A DNA stretch of 64,000 bases from Alphaproteobacteria bacterium (lineage in GTDB: Bacteria > Pseudomonadota > Alphaproteobacteria > Micavibrionales > Micavibrionaceae). The DNA lies in assembly GCA_021775965.1 (NCBI GenBank), contig JAJFGV010000113.1:1-64000 (forward strand). The letters are read 5' to 3'. The position numbers and the translations under genes were made by a program. The notes under the pieces are model-generated. The model ran no database searches and was not told the DNA's origin. It was given only the letters and a program-made list of their open reading frames with translations. Of the stretch, positions 27,536-37,159 are shown piece by piece; the stretch's first letter is position 1, and each line of letters begins with the position of its first letter.

Positions 27536-28201
27536 ATGACCGAAGACGATGTCATTGCCTTCCTCAAGGACAACCCGCAGTTCCTGCAGGAAAATTTGGA
27601 ACTTATCATCCCGGAGCGCAAGCGCCCGAAGAAGGGTGAGGTGGCGGATTTTCAATCCTATATGATTGACCGCCTGCGCTCGGACAAGGAAGAAGTCATC
27701 GAGATTTCAAAAGACATTGTTGAAACCTCGCGCGCCAATATGAACAACCAGCAGCGCATCCATGAAGCGGTATTGCGTTTGCTCGAGTCCACGCGCTTTG
27801 ATGATTTCATTCACACCATCACCATAGATATTGCCGCCGTTCTTGATGTCGACATTGCCGTGTTTCTGGTCGAAGCCAATGGCGATGACATCCCGCATAT
27901 TTCAACCTCTGGCGTGCGGGTGATCCCCCCCGGTACGGTTGATAAATGGATGGAAGGCAAGAACGTATTGCTGCAGGATAACATCGCCGGGATTGAGCCG
28001 ATTTATGGCGGCGGTGCGGCGCTGGTGAAATCGCAGATTTTATTGCGCGTTGATATTGCTATGGATACGCCGCCAGCCATTTTGGCATTCGGCAGCCGCA
28101 ACCCCGACATGTTCGCCGAGGGTCAAGCCACCGACCAGATTATTTTCCTCGCGCGCGTTATTGAACGGTGCTTTCGCACATGGCTCAGTCTCCCAGCATA
28201 A
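27536..28201 (+). CDS. DUF484 family protein (GAF-like)
   Basis: This 221-residue cytoplasmic protein has the DUF484 N-terminus DDVIAFLKDNPQFLQENLEL, then a coiled-coil linker and a GAF-like domain (about 75-215). The family usually sits directly before xerC, as here, but its role is not established. The frame opens at 27506, but I choose 27536: it has AGAGGA at good spacing, and a TATAGA at 27499-27504 could be the -10 of a promoter whose transcript would begin after the first ATG. It overlaps xerC by 22 bases. Confidence 0.85.
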   Translation: MTEDDVIAFLKDNPQFLQENLELIIPERKRPKKGEVADFQSYMIDRLRSDKEEVIEISKDIVETSRANMNNQQRIHEAVLRLLESTRFDDFIHTITIDIAAVLDVDIAVFLVEANGDDIPHISTSGVRVIPPGTVDKWMEGKNVLLQDNIAGIEPIYGGGAALVKSQILLRVDIAMDTPPAILAFGSRNPDMFAEGQATDQIIFLARVIERCFRTWLSLPA

Positions 28202-29133
28202 AACAGGAAACACTTTCTTCCTGTGCACCCGACCTTGCCGACAAGTTACAAAGCTGGCAGGAATTTTTACGTGTGGAAAAGAACATGTCGAAACACACGC
28301 TGCGAGCTTATTGTGGCGATGTTGGGCATTTTGTTTCGTTTCTGGCGGAACATAAGGGTACGCATCCATCATTGAATGATTTGTCCGAGGTATCGCTGCG
28401 GGATTTCCGGGCCTGGATGTCGCGCAAGGCGATGGACGGCGCCGGTAATGCTTCGCGGGCGCGGTCATTGTCGGGGGTTAAAAATTTCCTGAGCTGGCTG
28501 GACAAGCAAGGTATCATGCACAATGCGGCGATTTCAACGGTGCGCACACCGAAGCAGGCGCATAAATTGCCGCGGCCCCTTCATGAAAAACAGGCGGTTG
28601 AAGTTTTGGAACAAGCCGGATTGCTGGCGACAGAAGACTGGATTGCCGCGCGGGATCAGGCTTTGTTTACGCTTTTATATGGGTGCGGGTTGCGGATTGA
28701 TGAGGCGCTGTCGCTGAACATGAATGACAAACCGCGTGATGAATTTTTGCGGGTTGTTGGTAAGGGCAACAAGGAACGACAGGTGCCGGTGATTTCGATT
28801 GTTGCCACGGCGCTGGAGAACTATCGCAAGCTAAAACCGTTTGGTAACGAACCGGATGACGCTCTTTTTATCGGCGCGCGCGGGAAGCGCCTCAATCAGG
28901 GCGTAGCACAACGGGCGATGCGCGAGCTACGCAATACTTTAGGGCTACCGGAAACCGCGACGCCGCATGCGCTGCGCCATAGCTTTGCCACGCATTTGCT
29001 GCAAAACGGTGCAAATTTGCGGGAAATTCAGGAGCTTTTGGGGCATGTGAGCTTGAGCACCACCCAGCGCTATACCGAGATTAACGCCAAGGAACTGCTG
29101 AAAATCTATAAAGCCGCGCATCCGAGGGCTTAA
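28180..29133 (+). CDS. xerC: Tyrosine recombinase XerC
   Basis: This 317-residue site-specific recombinase probably resolves chromosome dimers at dif together with XerD. The N-terminal SAM-like DNA-binding domain (about 20-105) is followed by the catalytic domain with Arg in GCGLRIDEAL, HALRHSFATHLL (HxxR), LGHVSLSTTQRYTEI (His and the nucleophile Tyr). XerC rather than XerD is suggested by the coupled DUF484 gene, a common arrangement. The start at 28180 was chosen over 28168 by alignment with homologues from memory; neither has a strong ribosome binding site. No phage genes are adjacent, so it is not an integrase. Confidence 0.9.
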   Translation: MAQSPSIKQETLSSCAPDLADKLQSWQEFLRVEKNMSKHTLRAYCGDVGHFVSFLAEHKGTHPSLNDLSEVSLRDFRAWMSRKAMDGAGNASRARSLSGVKNFLSWLDKQGIMHNAAISTVRTPKQAHKLPRPLHEKQAVEVLEQAGLLATEDWIAARDQALFTLLYGCGLRIDEALSLNMNDKPRDEFLRVVGKGNKERQVPVISIVATALENYRKLKPFGNEPDDALFIGARGKRLNQGVAQRAMRELRNTLGLPETATPHALRHSFATHLLQNGANLREIQELLGHVSLSTTQRYTEINAKELLKIYKAAHPRA

Positions 29134-29137
29134 TTTA

Positions 29138-29166
29138 TTGACAACCTAGATTAAAATATGTAAATA
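29138..29166 (+). promoter_or_regulatory. Promoter of the 66-codon gene
   Basis: A perfect TTGACA is followed after 17 bases by TAAATA. It begins 4 bases after the xerC stop codon and lies 31 bases before the next ATG. Confidence 0.55.
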
Positions 29167-29197
29167 TCTGTTCGTTATTAAACAATGGAGAAAAATC

Positions 29198-29398
29198 ATG
29201 TTTTCATGGTCTGGTTTGCGCAAAATATTTAAGCCCGAGGCTACTCGGGAACAAGAGAAAGCGCTTCAACAAACATTGGCTGCCGATTTGCAGCACGCAG
29301 AAAACCTTGGACGCAATATACCGCCGGACCCAATGGCTGGCCGTAAGCCGCCCCCAGCCCATCTTTATGATCCGCATATCTGGGGTGGCGGCGAATAA
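29198..29398 (+). CDS. Small hypothetical protein
   Basis: This 66-residue protein has a basic N-terminus, a short Glu/Gln-rich helix, and a Pro-rich tail ending PHIWGGGE. I do not recognise it. Translation is supported by ATGGAG with GGAG at 7 bases, and transcription by the promoter at 29138-29166. It converges on lpdA with 11 bases between the stops. No membrane segment or signal peptide. Confidence 0.6.
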   Translation: MFSWSGLRKIFKPEATREQEKALQQTLAADLQHAENLGRNIPPDPMAGRKPPPAHLYDPHIWGGGE

Positions 29399-29409
29399 AT
29401 TTTTGCTAG

Positions 29410-30813
29410 CTAACTATGAATAGCGCGTTTATCCACGGCCAGTGCGGCTTCCTTGGTGACTTCGGTGAGCGTCGGATGCGCGTGACAGGTACGGGCGATG
29501 TCTTCGGCGCTGCCGTCAAATTCCATTACCGTTACCGCTTCGGAGATTAGCTCACCGACATTCGGGCCAATCATATGCACACCGAGAACTTTGTCTGTGG
29601 TCGCATCAGCCAGAATTTTAACAAACCCTTCGGTCATACCCATCGCCCTTGCGCGGCCATTGGCCATGAAGGGAAACTTGCCGGCATTGTATTTGACGCC
29701 GTCTTCCTTGAGTTGTTCTTCCGTTTTGCCCACGCTAGAGATTTCCGGCCAGGTATAAACCACGCCGGGGATCATGTTGTAATCGATATGTCCCGACTGC
29801 CCGGCCAGCATTTCCGCTAAAATAATACCTTCATCCTCGGCCTTATGCGCCAGCATCGGGCCAATAATCGCATCACCAATGGCATAAATGCCTTCGACAT
29901 TGGTTTCAAAAATACCATCGGTTTTGATGCGGCCACGCTCATCAAGCTCAACACCGACTTTGTCGAGACCTAAACCGTCTGTATAAGGTTTGCGGCCAAT
30001 TGCCATGAGGACGATATCCGCCACAATAGATTCACCCTCGCCACCATCTGCCGGCTCTAACTTGACGGCGACATCCTGTTTGGTGGCCATGGCTTTGGTA
30101 ACTTTGGAGGAGAGCTTAAATTCGATGCCCTGTTTTTTGAAAATCTTCAGCGCTTCCTTGCGGATTTCTTCATCCATGCCGGGCAGGATGTTATCGAGAT
30201 ATTCTACAACCGTCACCTTGGTTCCAAGCCTGCGCCAAACCGTGCCCATCTCAAGCCCGATCACGCCGCCGCCAATCACCACCATCGATTTCGGCACTTC
30301 GGACAGCTCCAGCGCGCCGGTTGAGGACACAATTCTTTTCTCGTCAATGTCTATGCCGGGCAGAGAAATAACGTCTGAGCCCGTGGCAATGATGATATTA
30401 TCGGCCTCATATGTTTTGTCGCCGACTTTGACTTTTCCAGCCTCGACAATTTCGCCGCTACCTTTGAGATGGGTAATTTTGTTTTTCTTGAACAGGAATT
30501 CGATGCCCTTGGTGTTGGCTTCAACAACTTCGTCCTTGAAACCCATCATGCCCTTCAGATCAAGCTCAAGCCCATCAACTTTAATCCCCATATCCTTGAA
30601 GTGATGCCCGGCTTCTTCATATTTTTCTGAAGCGCTTAAAAGTGCCTTCGAGGGTATGCAGCCAACATTCAGGCAGGTACCACCCAGTGTTTCACGCTTT
30701 TCCACACAAGCGGTTTTCATGCCGAGCTGGGCACATCTGATCGCTGCCACATAGCCGCCCGGCCCTGCTCCTATAACGATTACATCGTATTTATCTTCTG
30801 ATTTATTGGGCAT
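29410..30813 (-). CDS. lpdA: Dihydrolipoyl dehydrogenase (E3)
   Basis: This 467-residue FAD enzyme reoxidises lipoyl groups of 2-oxo acid dehydrogenase complexes, passing electrons to NAD. GAGPGGYVAA binds FAD, GGTCLNVGCIPSK holds the redox disulphide (Cys47, Cys52), VVIGGGVIGLEMG binds NAD, and CHAHPTLTE near the end holds the catalytic His-Glu pair. Length is typical. Here it closes the scattered mdh-suc series, about 1 kb downstream of sucB, with a divergently oriented deaminase-like gene in between, so it must have its own promoter. Confidence 0.98.
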   Translation of the reverse strand: MPNKSEDKYDVIVIGAGPGGYVAAIRCAQLGMKTACVEKRETLGGTCLNVGCIPSKALLSASEKYEEAGHHFKDMGIKVDGLELDLKGMMGFKDEVVEANTKGIEFLFKKNKITHLKGSGEIVEAGKVKVGDKTYEADNIIIATGSDVISLPGIDIDEKRIVSSTGALELSEVPKSMVVIGGGVIGLEMGTVWRRLGTKVTVVEYLDNILPGMDEEIRKEALKIFKKQGIEFKLSSKVTKAMATKQDVAVKLEPADGGEGESIVADIVLMAIGRKPYTDGLGLDKVGVELDERGRIKTDGIFETNVEGIYAIGDAIIGPMLAHKAEDEGIILAEMLAGQSGHIDYNMIPGVVYTWPEISSVGKTEEQLKEDGVKYNAGKFPFMANGRARAMGMTEGFVKILADATTDKVLGVHMIGPNVGELISEAVTVMEFDGSAEDIARTCHAHPTLTEVTKEAALAVDKRAIHS

Positions 30814-30897
30814 GATTATTACTGCTCACAGAAAGTTGTTTAAGACGCTATAATCTAACGTATATAGAGTAAGCAGTAAACAAAGGGTGGGCCTTAA

Positions 30898-31839
30898 GTG
30901 ACATTTTCTCCATACCAATTAATGCAGCAGGCGGTCGATATTGTTGATGACAGCCCGCACCCGACCAACAAGATTGCCGCGACGATTGCCGGGAAGGATA
31001 AGGACGGGAAGGATTTTTCTCTGTCTCGTACCAATTTCTGGCCTGATGATATTAGGGAAAAGATCGGCACGAATACCAAGATCGGTAATTCCAGCGGCAC
31101 TATCCATGCCGAGACCGCCTGTATTCTTGGCGCTCCTGTAAGCGAAAACGCGGCGCTGTTTGTCACCGACCCGCCCTGCCCCAATTGCATGAAAAATATC
31201 GCCGAGGCACAGATCAAGACGCTTTATATTGATCACAAGGGTTTTGACAAGGATTGGGTGAAACGCAACGAAGATGATTTCGAACATATGTCGATGCGCA
31301 TCGCTGAGCATGCCGGGATTAGTGTTTATGAGATCTGGCGCAAGGAAGAAAAGCTGGTGCCGATTTTGGAGGTTCCCGAAGGTTATGCGCCGGTGATTGA
31401 AAAACCGTTGCAGATGGAATCTCATAAGGGGAATACAGACAAGAACTGGATTGCTTCGCTATCACTCGCAATGACGAACAATGAACCGTTTGCCGCCGCG
31501 ATTGCGCATGACAAGCTGGGCAACCGTTATACCCTGAGCGCCGCCGCTCACCCGGCGATTGGTTATACATCGCAAAGCATGGACACACCGGAAGGAAAAT
31601 ACAGCTTTATCCTGCAGCCTATAAACCGCCTCATCATGAGCGCAGCACGCTACGGGTTTAAGATTGATGCAGAATATCTGTATTCCAGCCGCGTGCCGAC
31701 CGCGCGTGAGCTCGTGAATATGGTCGGGGCTAGCGTGACGAAAATTCATATTGATGATAAGGAAGATTCCCGCGATGAGAATGGTCTGAAGGCTTTAAAG
31801 CAGCTTACGGATGCAAAAATTCTAAACGTCGAGCAATAA
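30898..31839 (+). CDS. Tandem cytidine deaminase-like protein, second domain degenerate
   Basis: This 313-residue protein starts at GTG. The N-terminal domain carries a complete zinc deaminase site: HAE (70-72) and PCPNC (93-97), the pattern of dCMP/cytidine-type deaminases. Residues from about 188 repeat the fold start ([20 protein letters not shown] against [19 protein letters not shown]), but the second copy lacks the His-Ala-Glu and Cys-x-x-Cys ligands, so it is probably structural, as in other two-domain cytidine deaminases. The substrate is not determined. A perfect TATAAT lies at about 30850. It separates sucB from lpdA and overlaps sucB by 18 bases at the 3' ends. Confidence 0.78.
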   Translation: MTFSPYQLMQQAVDIVDDSPHPTNKIAATIAGKDKDGKDFSLSRTNFWPDDIREKIGTNTKIGNSSGTIHAETACILGAPVSENAALFVTDPPCPNCMKNIAEAQIKTLYIDHKGFDKDWVKRNEDDFEHMSMRIAEHAGISVYEIWRKEEKLVPILEVPEGYAPVIEKPLQMESHKGNTDKNWIASLSLAMTNNEPFAAAIAHDKLGNRYTLSAAAHPAIGYTSQSMDTPEGKYSFILQPINRLIMSAARYGFKIDAEYLYSSRVPTARELVNMVGASVTKIHIDDKEDSRDENGLKALKQLTDAKILNVEQ

Positions 31840-33072
31840 ACGCTGCGGATCTTCGATCGCTTCTTTGATGCGCACCAGCGTTGTCACGGCTTCGCGGCCA
31901 TCGACGATACGGTGATCGTAAGACAGCGCCAGATACATCATCGGGCGCGCCTCGATAGAACCGTCCGGCATCACCATCGCACGTTGCACGATATTGTGCA
32001 TGCCGAGAATTCCTGATTGTGGTGTGTTCAAAATCGGTGTCGACATCATCGAGCCGAAAATACCGCCATTGGTGATCGTGAACGTGCCGCCCATCATTTC
32101 ATCCATGCCGAGCTTGCCGTCACGGGCGCGGGTACCAAGGTCGTTAATTTTCTTTTCGATATCGGCCATCGATTGCTGGTCCGCATCGCGCAGAACAGGA
32201 ACGACGAGACCCTGCGGCGTTGAAACGGCGACGCCAATATCATAGTAATTTTTGTAGATCATGTCTTCGCCGCTGATCTCTGCATTCACGGACGGGAATT
32301 CTTTCAGCGCATTGATCGCCGCTTTGACGAAGAAGCTCATGAAGCCGAGTTTGACGCCGTGTTTTTTCACGAAATTGTCCTGGTATTCCTTGCGCAGCTC
32401 CATCACCGGGCCCATATCAACTTCGTTGAATGTGGTGAGCATGGCGGCGGTGTTTTGTGCTTCTTTCAAACGGGCGGCGATGACTTGCCTGAGGCGTGTC
32501 ATTTTCACACGCTCTTCACGTTCGCCGATTTCACGCGGCTTGGATGGTACTGCAGGGGCCGGCGCTGGCGTTGGGGCGCTGGCTGCGGCCACTGGCGCTG
32601 CTCCGGCATTCATAAATTTTTGTACATCTTCTTTGGTGATGCGGCCATCGTCACCGCTGGCCGGGATTTGTGACGCATCAAGATTGTTGTCGGCAATCAT
32701 CTTGCGCACGGCTGGGGAGAGTTTTGGTTCTTCTGATGTTGCAGCGGACGCTGCTTCAGCAACTGGTGCGGGTGCTGGTTCTTCTTTTGGTGCTTCTGCC
32801 GCAGGGGCTTCAGCAGGCGCAGCATCATTGGCGGCGGCTCCGGCTTCGAGCTCACCGAGAATAGCGCCGACCTCGACATTTTCGCCTTCGCCGACTGTTA
32901 TCTTGGTAATCACTCCCGCTTCCGGTGCGTTGACCTCGAGCGTTACCTTGTCCGTTTCCAGCTCAACCAGTGGTTCATCAGCCTGCACGGTTTCGCCTTC
33001 TTTTTTGAGCCACTGCGCGACAGTGGCTTCGCTAACGGATTCGCCTAATACGGGAACGACAATTTGTGTCAT
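31822..33072 (-). CDS. sucB: 2-oxoglutarate dehydrogenase E2, dihydrolipoamide succinyltransferase
   Basis: This 416-residue core enzyme of the 2-oxoglutarate dehydrogenase complex transfers succinyl groups to CoA. A lipoyl domain (1-75, lipoyl Lys42 in ETDKVTLEV) is followed by an Ala/Pro-rich linker, an E3-binding domain at about 115-155, a second linker, and the catalytic domain ending [13 protein letters not shown] (His387, Asp391). It is an SucB rather than pyruvate dehydrogenase E2 by its single lipoyl domain and short N-terminus ([14 protein letters not shown]). It is 8 kb from its partner sucA, not adjacent as usual. Confidence 0.97.
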   Translation of the reverse strand: MTQIVVPVLGESVSEATVAQWLKKEGETVQADEPLVELETDKVTLEVNAPEAGVITKITVGEGENVEVGAILGELEAGAAANDAAPAEAPAAEAPKEEPAPAPVAEAASAATSEEPKLSPAVRKMIADNNLDASQIPASGDDGRITKEDVQKFMNAGAAPVAAASAPTPAPAPAVPSKPREIGEREERVKMTRLRQVIAARLKEAQNTAAMLTTFNEVDMGPVMELRKEYQDNFVKKHGVKLGFMSFFVKAAINALKEFPSVNAEISGEDMIYKNYYDIGVAVSTPQGLVVPVLRDADQQSMADIEKKINDLGTRARDGKLGMDEMMGGTFTITNGGIFGSMMSTPILNTPQSGILGMHNIVQRAMVMPDGSIEARPMMYLALSYDHRIVDGREAVTTLVRIKEAIEDPQRLLLDV

Positions 33073-33166
33073 GAGGGTGCCTTTTCGTAATGTTTTGATC
33101 CTGAAAACGTTTATCCAAATTACGTGGAAGGGGCGCCAAAGGCAAGGGCTTGGCGTAAATGACCCC

Positions 33167-34066
33167 CTAAAAATGCTGCCAGCCGGTCTTATTAAAGGGA
33201 AGTGCTACGCCGTTTTCATCCAGAACCTGCACTTCCGGCGTGCCTTCGGTAAAAACGCCGATGGCAATGGGCTCAACACCTTGTTGACCCACCTCGGCTT
33301 TAAAGCTGTCAAAATCACCCGGCGCAACGGCCAGCGCCAACTCATAGTCCTCGCCCCAGGTTAGAATATCCTGCGGTGTTGTTTTGCCGCTGCTGAGTGC
33401 GTCCTGCACTGTCTCGGAGAACGGAATTTTCGCCAGTTCAATTTGCGCCGCCAGCCCGGAGACCTCACAAATATGCCCAAGATCAGCGGGCAACCCATCC
33501 GATATATCCACGGCGGCCTTTGCATACGCACGAATGTGCGGCGCAATCGCCGTGCGCGGATACGGGATGCGCAAACGATCCAAACAAGCATCACCAAGCG
33601 GGCCGGTCACAACAACCAGATCACCAGCGCGGGCACCACCACGCGGGACAGCCTCACCGGGAGGCACCAGTCCGAGCGCCGTTATTGATACGCTTAGCGC
33701 GCCAGCGCTCATCGCCGTGGTATCACCGCCGGATAAAAGGATGCCGAATTCTTTTTGGTCCGCTTCTAGCCCGCTCGCAAAACCAGCCAGCCACTCCTCA
33801 TCGATCTCTTTCGGCAAAGCGAGGTTCAATTGGTAGGTAAACGGGTCCGCCCCCATTGCCGCGAGATCGGAAAGATTGGAGCGTAAACATTTCCGCGCCG
33901 CATCCGCCGGAGACAATTCGTCAACAAAATGATCGCCACGGTTAGAGGTGTCACTGGTGACGACCAGTTGCTGCCCCCCCGGAATGTCCAGCACCGCCGC
34001 GTCATCGTCCAGCACATTATTGGCCAGAGGCGCAAAGTATTTTTCAATGATGCCAAATTCGCTCAT
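33167..34066 (-). CDS. thiL: Thiamine-monophosphate kinase
   Basis: This 299-residue ATP-grasp-like (PurM-fold) kinase makes thiamine diphosphate, the cofactor of Suc[22 protein letters not shown] (metal-binding acidic cluster), [10 protein letters not shown] and LLSGGDTTA are family features. Length is usual. It lies upstream of sucB on the same strand (94 bases between). thiE, on the same strand, lies 1.3 kb upstream but is separated by an opposite-strand regulator gene. Confidence 0.95.
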   Translation of the reverse strand: MSEFGIIEKYFAPLANNVLDDDAAVLDIPGGQQLVVTSDTSNRGDHFVDELSPADAARKCLRSNLSDLAAMGADPFTYQLNLALPKEIDEEWLAGFASGLEADQKEFGILLSGGDTTAMSAGALSVSITALGLVPPGEAVPRGGARAGDLVVVTGPLGDACLDRLRIPYPRTAIAPHIRAYAKAAVDISDGLPADLGHICEVSGLAAQIELAKIPFSETVQDALSSGKTTPQDILTWGEDYELALAVAPGDFDSFKAEVGQQGVEPIAIGVFTEGTPEVQVLDENGVALPFNKTGWQHF

Positions 34067-34122
34067 AAACTGCCCTAAAGCCTAGGTTTAAAGGAATCTG
34101 CATTATAAACACCCTGCGAAAC

Positions 34123-34151
34123 TTGAACAGATCCGATTTTTGTGGTTTATA
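34123..34151 (+). promoter_or_regulatory. Promoter giving a probably leaderless transcript
   Basis: TTGAAC is followed after 17 bases by TTTATA. The -10 box ends 7 bases before the ATG at 34159, so transcription would start at or next to the start codon. No Shine-Dalgarno sequence precedes that ATG, which fits a leaderless mRNA. Confidence 0.55.
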
Positions 34152-34158
34152 TGTGGTT

Positions 34159-35415
34159 ATGACTAATAATGCTGACAGTTTGAGACTGCTTGCTCCAATT
34201 CCTGTGTCGCCTTTGAAAAAAGAGTGGCCGGAACAGAACACGGGTGATCCTAACGAAGGAAAACCATTACATCGTTATTTTGGGGTTTATGGCGAGCTTC
34301 CTTTTGGTGAAACATTGGCAAGGGAAGGGTCCATCTGGACAGACATTATTACCTATAGCCAACATCAAGATTACCCAAAAAAGGCAATTGAAGCGCTACC
34401 CAATAAACTCGGCATTCACCCCTGGCAACTTTGCGGCGCGATGCCGGTTGATGTGGATGACTCACCCAAAATAGCAGCAAAAAGAATTACTAAACTTTTT
34501 TATGGGCAAAATGGCGGTCATAACATTCCGAGCCTTACGCAGGGTGAATTTTTAGCAAAAGCCACCTCTCATTTTGAAGCCATTAAATATATTGATATAG
34601 AATTGGGTATGAAACGATTTCCAAGGACTTTAGGAGAGTTGGTTAAAATATGTAGACAGCGCCTCGGGTTATCACAGCGTGAATTAGGGGATGCCACAGG
34701 GTATTCTGAAGACTCCATATACCGTATAGAATCAAATGCTCAAGGCATACCATTAGAAACAACAACTAAGTTTGTAGAAGTATTTCAACTTATAGGCAAA
34801 GGCCGTGAAATGTTTTATAAGCTCAGTGGTTACAACCTCCCTGAGGCCCATACAAAAGCTCTGACAGAAGAAGATAATCTTGGAGATTTTGTTTGTACAG
34901 CAAGAGAACAAAAATCTCTAACACAAGGTAAACTTGCAAAGCTCACCAAATATCCAGGTGAGGGAGATATAAGTAAAATTGAAGGAAACAAGAAAGGTAT
35001 TCGCTTAAAAAAAGTTGATAGCTTTGTACCAGCCCTATCTCTTGAAGGAATAGCTCGCAATCATTTTTATAAGTTATCAGGACATCGTTCTCAGGAAGCA
35101 TGTCTGGAAGCTATGAAAACAGCAGTTACTTTAGGGAATTTTGTCAAAGCTGCAAGAGAAAGACAACGCATAGAACAGAAGGAACTGGCAAGGCTAACTG
35201 GATACAAGCACAAATCATCTATTATTACCATTGAAGGTAAGAAACATGGCATCCCATTAGACAAGGTAGAACGCTTTATAACAGAACTCTCTCTTGAAGG
35301 AGAATACCGCACAATATTTTTACGACTTGTAAGTGAATTTAAAAGAACGAAAAAGGCTGAAGTTATAAAATCCCGTCAAGCAATTCACCCCGAAGACATG
35401 GCCTTCGCCCTATAA
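34159..35415 (+). CDS. Protein with three tandem XRE-type helix-turn-helix domains
   Basis: This 418-residue probable DNA-binding regulator has an N-terminal region of about 155 residues of unknown fold, followed by three copies of a roughly 83-residue unit starting at 157 (TLGELVKICRQRLGLSQREL), 240 (NLGDFVCTAREQKSLTQGKL) and 324 (TLGNFVKAARERQRIEQKEL). Each has an XRE/Cro-like HTH and a following helix pair with a recurring KLSG motif in the first two. The N-terminal part ends with HPWQLCGAMPVDVD. Codon use is clearly AT-rich against thiL and thiE, suggesting horizontal gain. ATG at 34159 is the first ATG; the TTG at 34123 lies in the -35 box. It overlaps thiE by 31 bases. Confidence 0.8.
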   Translation: MTNNADSLRLLAPIPVSPLKKEWPEQNTGDPNEGKPLHRYFGVYGELPFGETLAREGSIWTDIITYSQHQDYPKKAIEALPNKLGIHPWQLCGAMPVDVDDSPKIAAKRITKLFYGQNGGHNIPSLTQGEFLAKATSHFEAIKYIDIELGMKRFPRTLGELVKICRQRLGLSQRELGDATGYSEDSIYRIESNAQGIPLETTTKFVEVFQLIGKGREMFYKLSGYNLPEAHTKALTEEDNLGDFVCTAREQKSLTQGKLAKLTKYPGEGDISKIEGNKKGIRLKKVDSFVPALSLEGIARNHFYKLSGHRSQEACLEAMKTAVTLGNFVKAARERQRIEQKELARLTGYKHKSSIITIEGKKHGIPLDKVERFITELSLEGEYRTIFLRLVSEFKRTKKAEVIKSRQAIHPEDMAFAL

Positions 35416-36062
35416 CCACCACCAGCGCTGCGGATGGCGAGTTGGAGCACAAATTTCTGTGCTGCGGCTTCCGGGTCATCGGCTTCACTAATACTGCGCA
35501 TCATCGCCACGCCGTTTGCGCCGGCATCCATCACGGTCGCCGTCCTTTCGGGTGTGATGCCGCCAATACCAACGACAGACACAGATGAGAGCGCCGCAAG
35601 CTCTGCGAATTTCTCTGCCCCCAGCACAGGTTTACCTTTATCGGTTTTGGTCTCATAGAACGGACCCATCCCGATATAATCAACAATCGCCGGATCAATC
35701 GCCTCTATATGCGCGGGCGCAAACGCCGTCACGCCAATAATGACATCCGGCCCGAGAATCTCCCGCGCTGCTTCCGGTTTCATATCACCCTGGCCCAGAT
35801 GCACGCCGTCGGCTCTTACCATTTTGGCCAGCTCGACATCATCATTAATGATAAGCGGCACACCGATCCCCCTTGTCACCGACAAGAGTTTTTTCGCCAG
35901 CTCCGGGGTGCCAACAAGATCACCTGATTTATCGCGTAGCTGGAGCATGGTTACGCCGCCCTTCAGCGCCGCCCGCGCCACATCATAAGGGTCTTTGTCC
36001 CCGCAAACCGATGGATCGAGCACGAAATAGATGGATGGATCGAATTTTCTTCTGGAGATCAT
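35385..36062 (-). CDS. thiE: Thiamine-phosphate synthase
   Basis: This 225-residue TIM-barrel enzyme joins the pyrimidine and thiazole halves of thiamine. GGVTMLQLRDKSGD, DGVHLGQGDMKPEAAR and YIGMGPFYETKTDKGKP are family hallmarks. The open frame continues upstream to 36212 through the qor promoter; ATG at 36062 fits homologues. Its product is the substrate of ThiL at 33167-34066. The C-terminus overlaps the HTH-protein gene by 31 bases. No TPP riboswitch is recognisable upstream. Confidence 0.93.
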   Translation of the reverse strand: MISRRKFDPSIYFVLDPSVCGDKDPYDVARAALKGGVTMLQLRDKSGDLVGTPELAKKLLSVTRGIGVPLIINDDVELAKMVRADGVHLGQGDMKPEAAREILGPDVIIGVTAFAPAHIEAIDPAIVDYIGMGPFYETKTDKGKPVLGAEKFAELAALSSVSVVGIGGITPERTATVMDAGANGVAMMRSISEADDPEAAAQKFVLQLAIRSAGGGYRAKAMSSG

Positions 36063-36078
36063 TATTATCCGCTTTCTA

Positions 36079-36106
36079 TTGAGAAATCTCATCAGAACAC
36101 TATATA
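36079..36106 (+). promoter_or_regulatory. Sigma-70 promoter upstream of the quinone reductase gene
   Basis: TTGAGA is followed after 16 bases by TATATA, 30 bases before the ATG at 36137, which has GAGGAG. The -10 lies in a small palindrome (ACTATATAGT). The downstream arsM-like operon begins 45 bases after this gene and may share the promoter. Confidence 0.6.
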
Positions 36107-36136
36107 GTCTTTCCAGAAAAACAAGAGGAGTCGTCC

Positions 36137-37114
36137 ATGACTTACGCAATGCGGGTGCACGAATGCGGCGGGGCCAAGGTCCTGAAAGCTGAAGATATTG
36201 AAGTGGGAACACCGGGAGCGGATGAAACTTTAATTCGTCACACGGCTGTTGGTCTCAATTTTATCGATACCTATCACCGCAGCGGGCTTTACCCCCTTGA
36301 TCTGCCCTTTACACCCGGCATGGAAGGTGCCGGTATTGTTGAAGAGGTCGGGGGAAATGTTAAGGAGCTCAAACCCGGTGACCGTGTGGCCTACGCCTCC
36401 CTGCCGGTTGGTGCCTATACCGAAAAACGCGTGATGCCCGCAAACCGCGTGGTTAAAATTCCAGATGGTGTTCCCGACGAACAAGCTGCCGCATCCATGT
36501 TGAAGGGCATGACCGTCGAATATCTTTTGAACCGCACATATAAAGTGCAACCCGGCGAAACGATTTTATTTCATGCCGCGGCCGGCGGTGTTGGGCTGAT
36601 TGCCTGCCAATGGGCGAAGGCTTTGGGCGCAATCATCATCGGCACAGTCGGTAGCGAAGAAAAATCCGCGCTGGCAAAATCACATGGCTGCAACCACATT
36701 ATCCTTTATAATGAAGAAGATATCGTGGAGCGCGTCATGGACATTACAAACGGCAAAGGCGTGCCGGTGGTTTATGATTCTGTCGGCAAGGATACGTTCG
36801 AAGCCTCGCTGGATTGCCTACAGCCACGCGGCACGATGGTCAGCTTTGGCAATGCCTCCGGCCCGGTGGAGCCTTTTTCGCCCGCCATACTTTCGGCCAA
36901 AGGATCGCTGACCCTGACCCGCCCGACATTAATGGATTATACGGCCGACCCGGACGAATACAAATCCAGCGCGCAGTCCCTGTTTGATATGATAGAAAGT
37001 GGCAAAGTAAAAATAGAAATTAACCAGCGCTACGATCTTAAAGACGCGGCGCAGGCCCATAAAGACCTGGAAGGCCGAAAAACAACAGGATCGAGCATCT
37101 TAACCGTTGCGTAA
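36137..37114 (+). CDS. NADPH:quinone reductase-like zinc-independent alcohol dehydrogenase family protein
   Basis: This 325-residue medium-chain dehydrogenase/reductase is of the quinone oxidoreductase (QOR) type. HAAAGGVGLIACQWAKALGA is the NADPH-binding Rossmann motif; FIDTYHRSGLY and PFTPGMEGAGIVEEVG are typical of QOR; the zinc ligands of alcohol dehydrogenases are absent. It would reduce quinones or reactive enals. GAGGAG precedes the ATG at good spacing. It lies on the same strand and 45 bases ahead of the arsM-type methyltransferase, so cotranscription is possible but unproven. Confidence 0.9.
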   Translation: MTYAMRVHECGGAKVLKAEDIEVGTPGADETLIRHTAVGLNFIDTYHRSGLYPLDLPFTPGMEGAGIVEEVGGNVKELKPGDRVAYASLPVGAYTEKRVMPANRVVKIPDGVPDEQAAASMLKGMTVEYLLNRTYKVQPGETILFHAAAGGVGLIACQWAKALGAIIIGTVGSEEKSALAKSHGCNHIILYNEEDIVERVMDITNGKGVPVVYDSVGKDTFEASLDCLQPRGTMVSFGNASGPVEPFSPAILSAKGSLTLTRPTLMDYTADPDEYKSSAQSLFDMIESGKVKIEINQRYDLKDAAQAHKDLEGRKTTGSSILTVA

Positions 37115-37159
37115 CGTCTCCCGGTTTTGCTACGAATTGAGAGTAACCAAGGAAGCATC

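Noticed and set aside
28180-29133. XerC considered as an integrase marking a genomic island
   Set aside because: It is coupled to DUF484 in the usual core arrangement, and no attachment site or phage gene is adjacent.
32261-33364. Plus-strand open frame of 367 codons opposite sucB
   Set aside because: It is a Ser/Ala-rich shadow of the sucB linker region; sucB is unambiguous.
35385-36212. TPP riboswitch upstream of thiE
   Set aside because: I could not find the conserved thi-box sequence elements in the leader.
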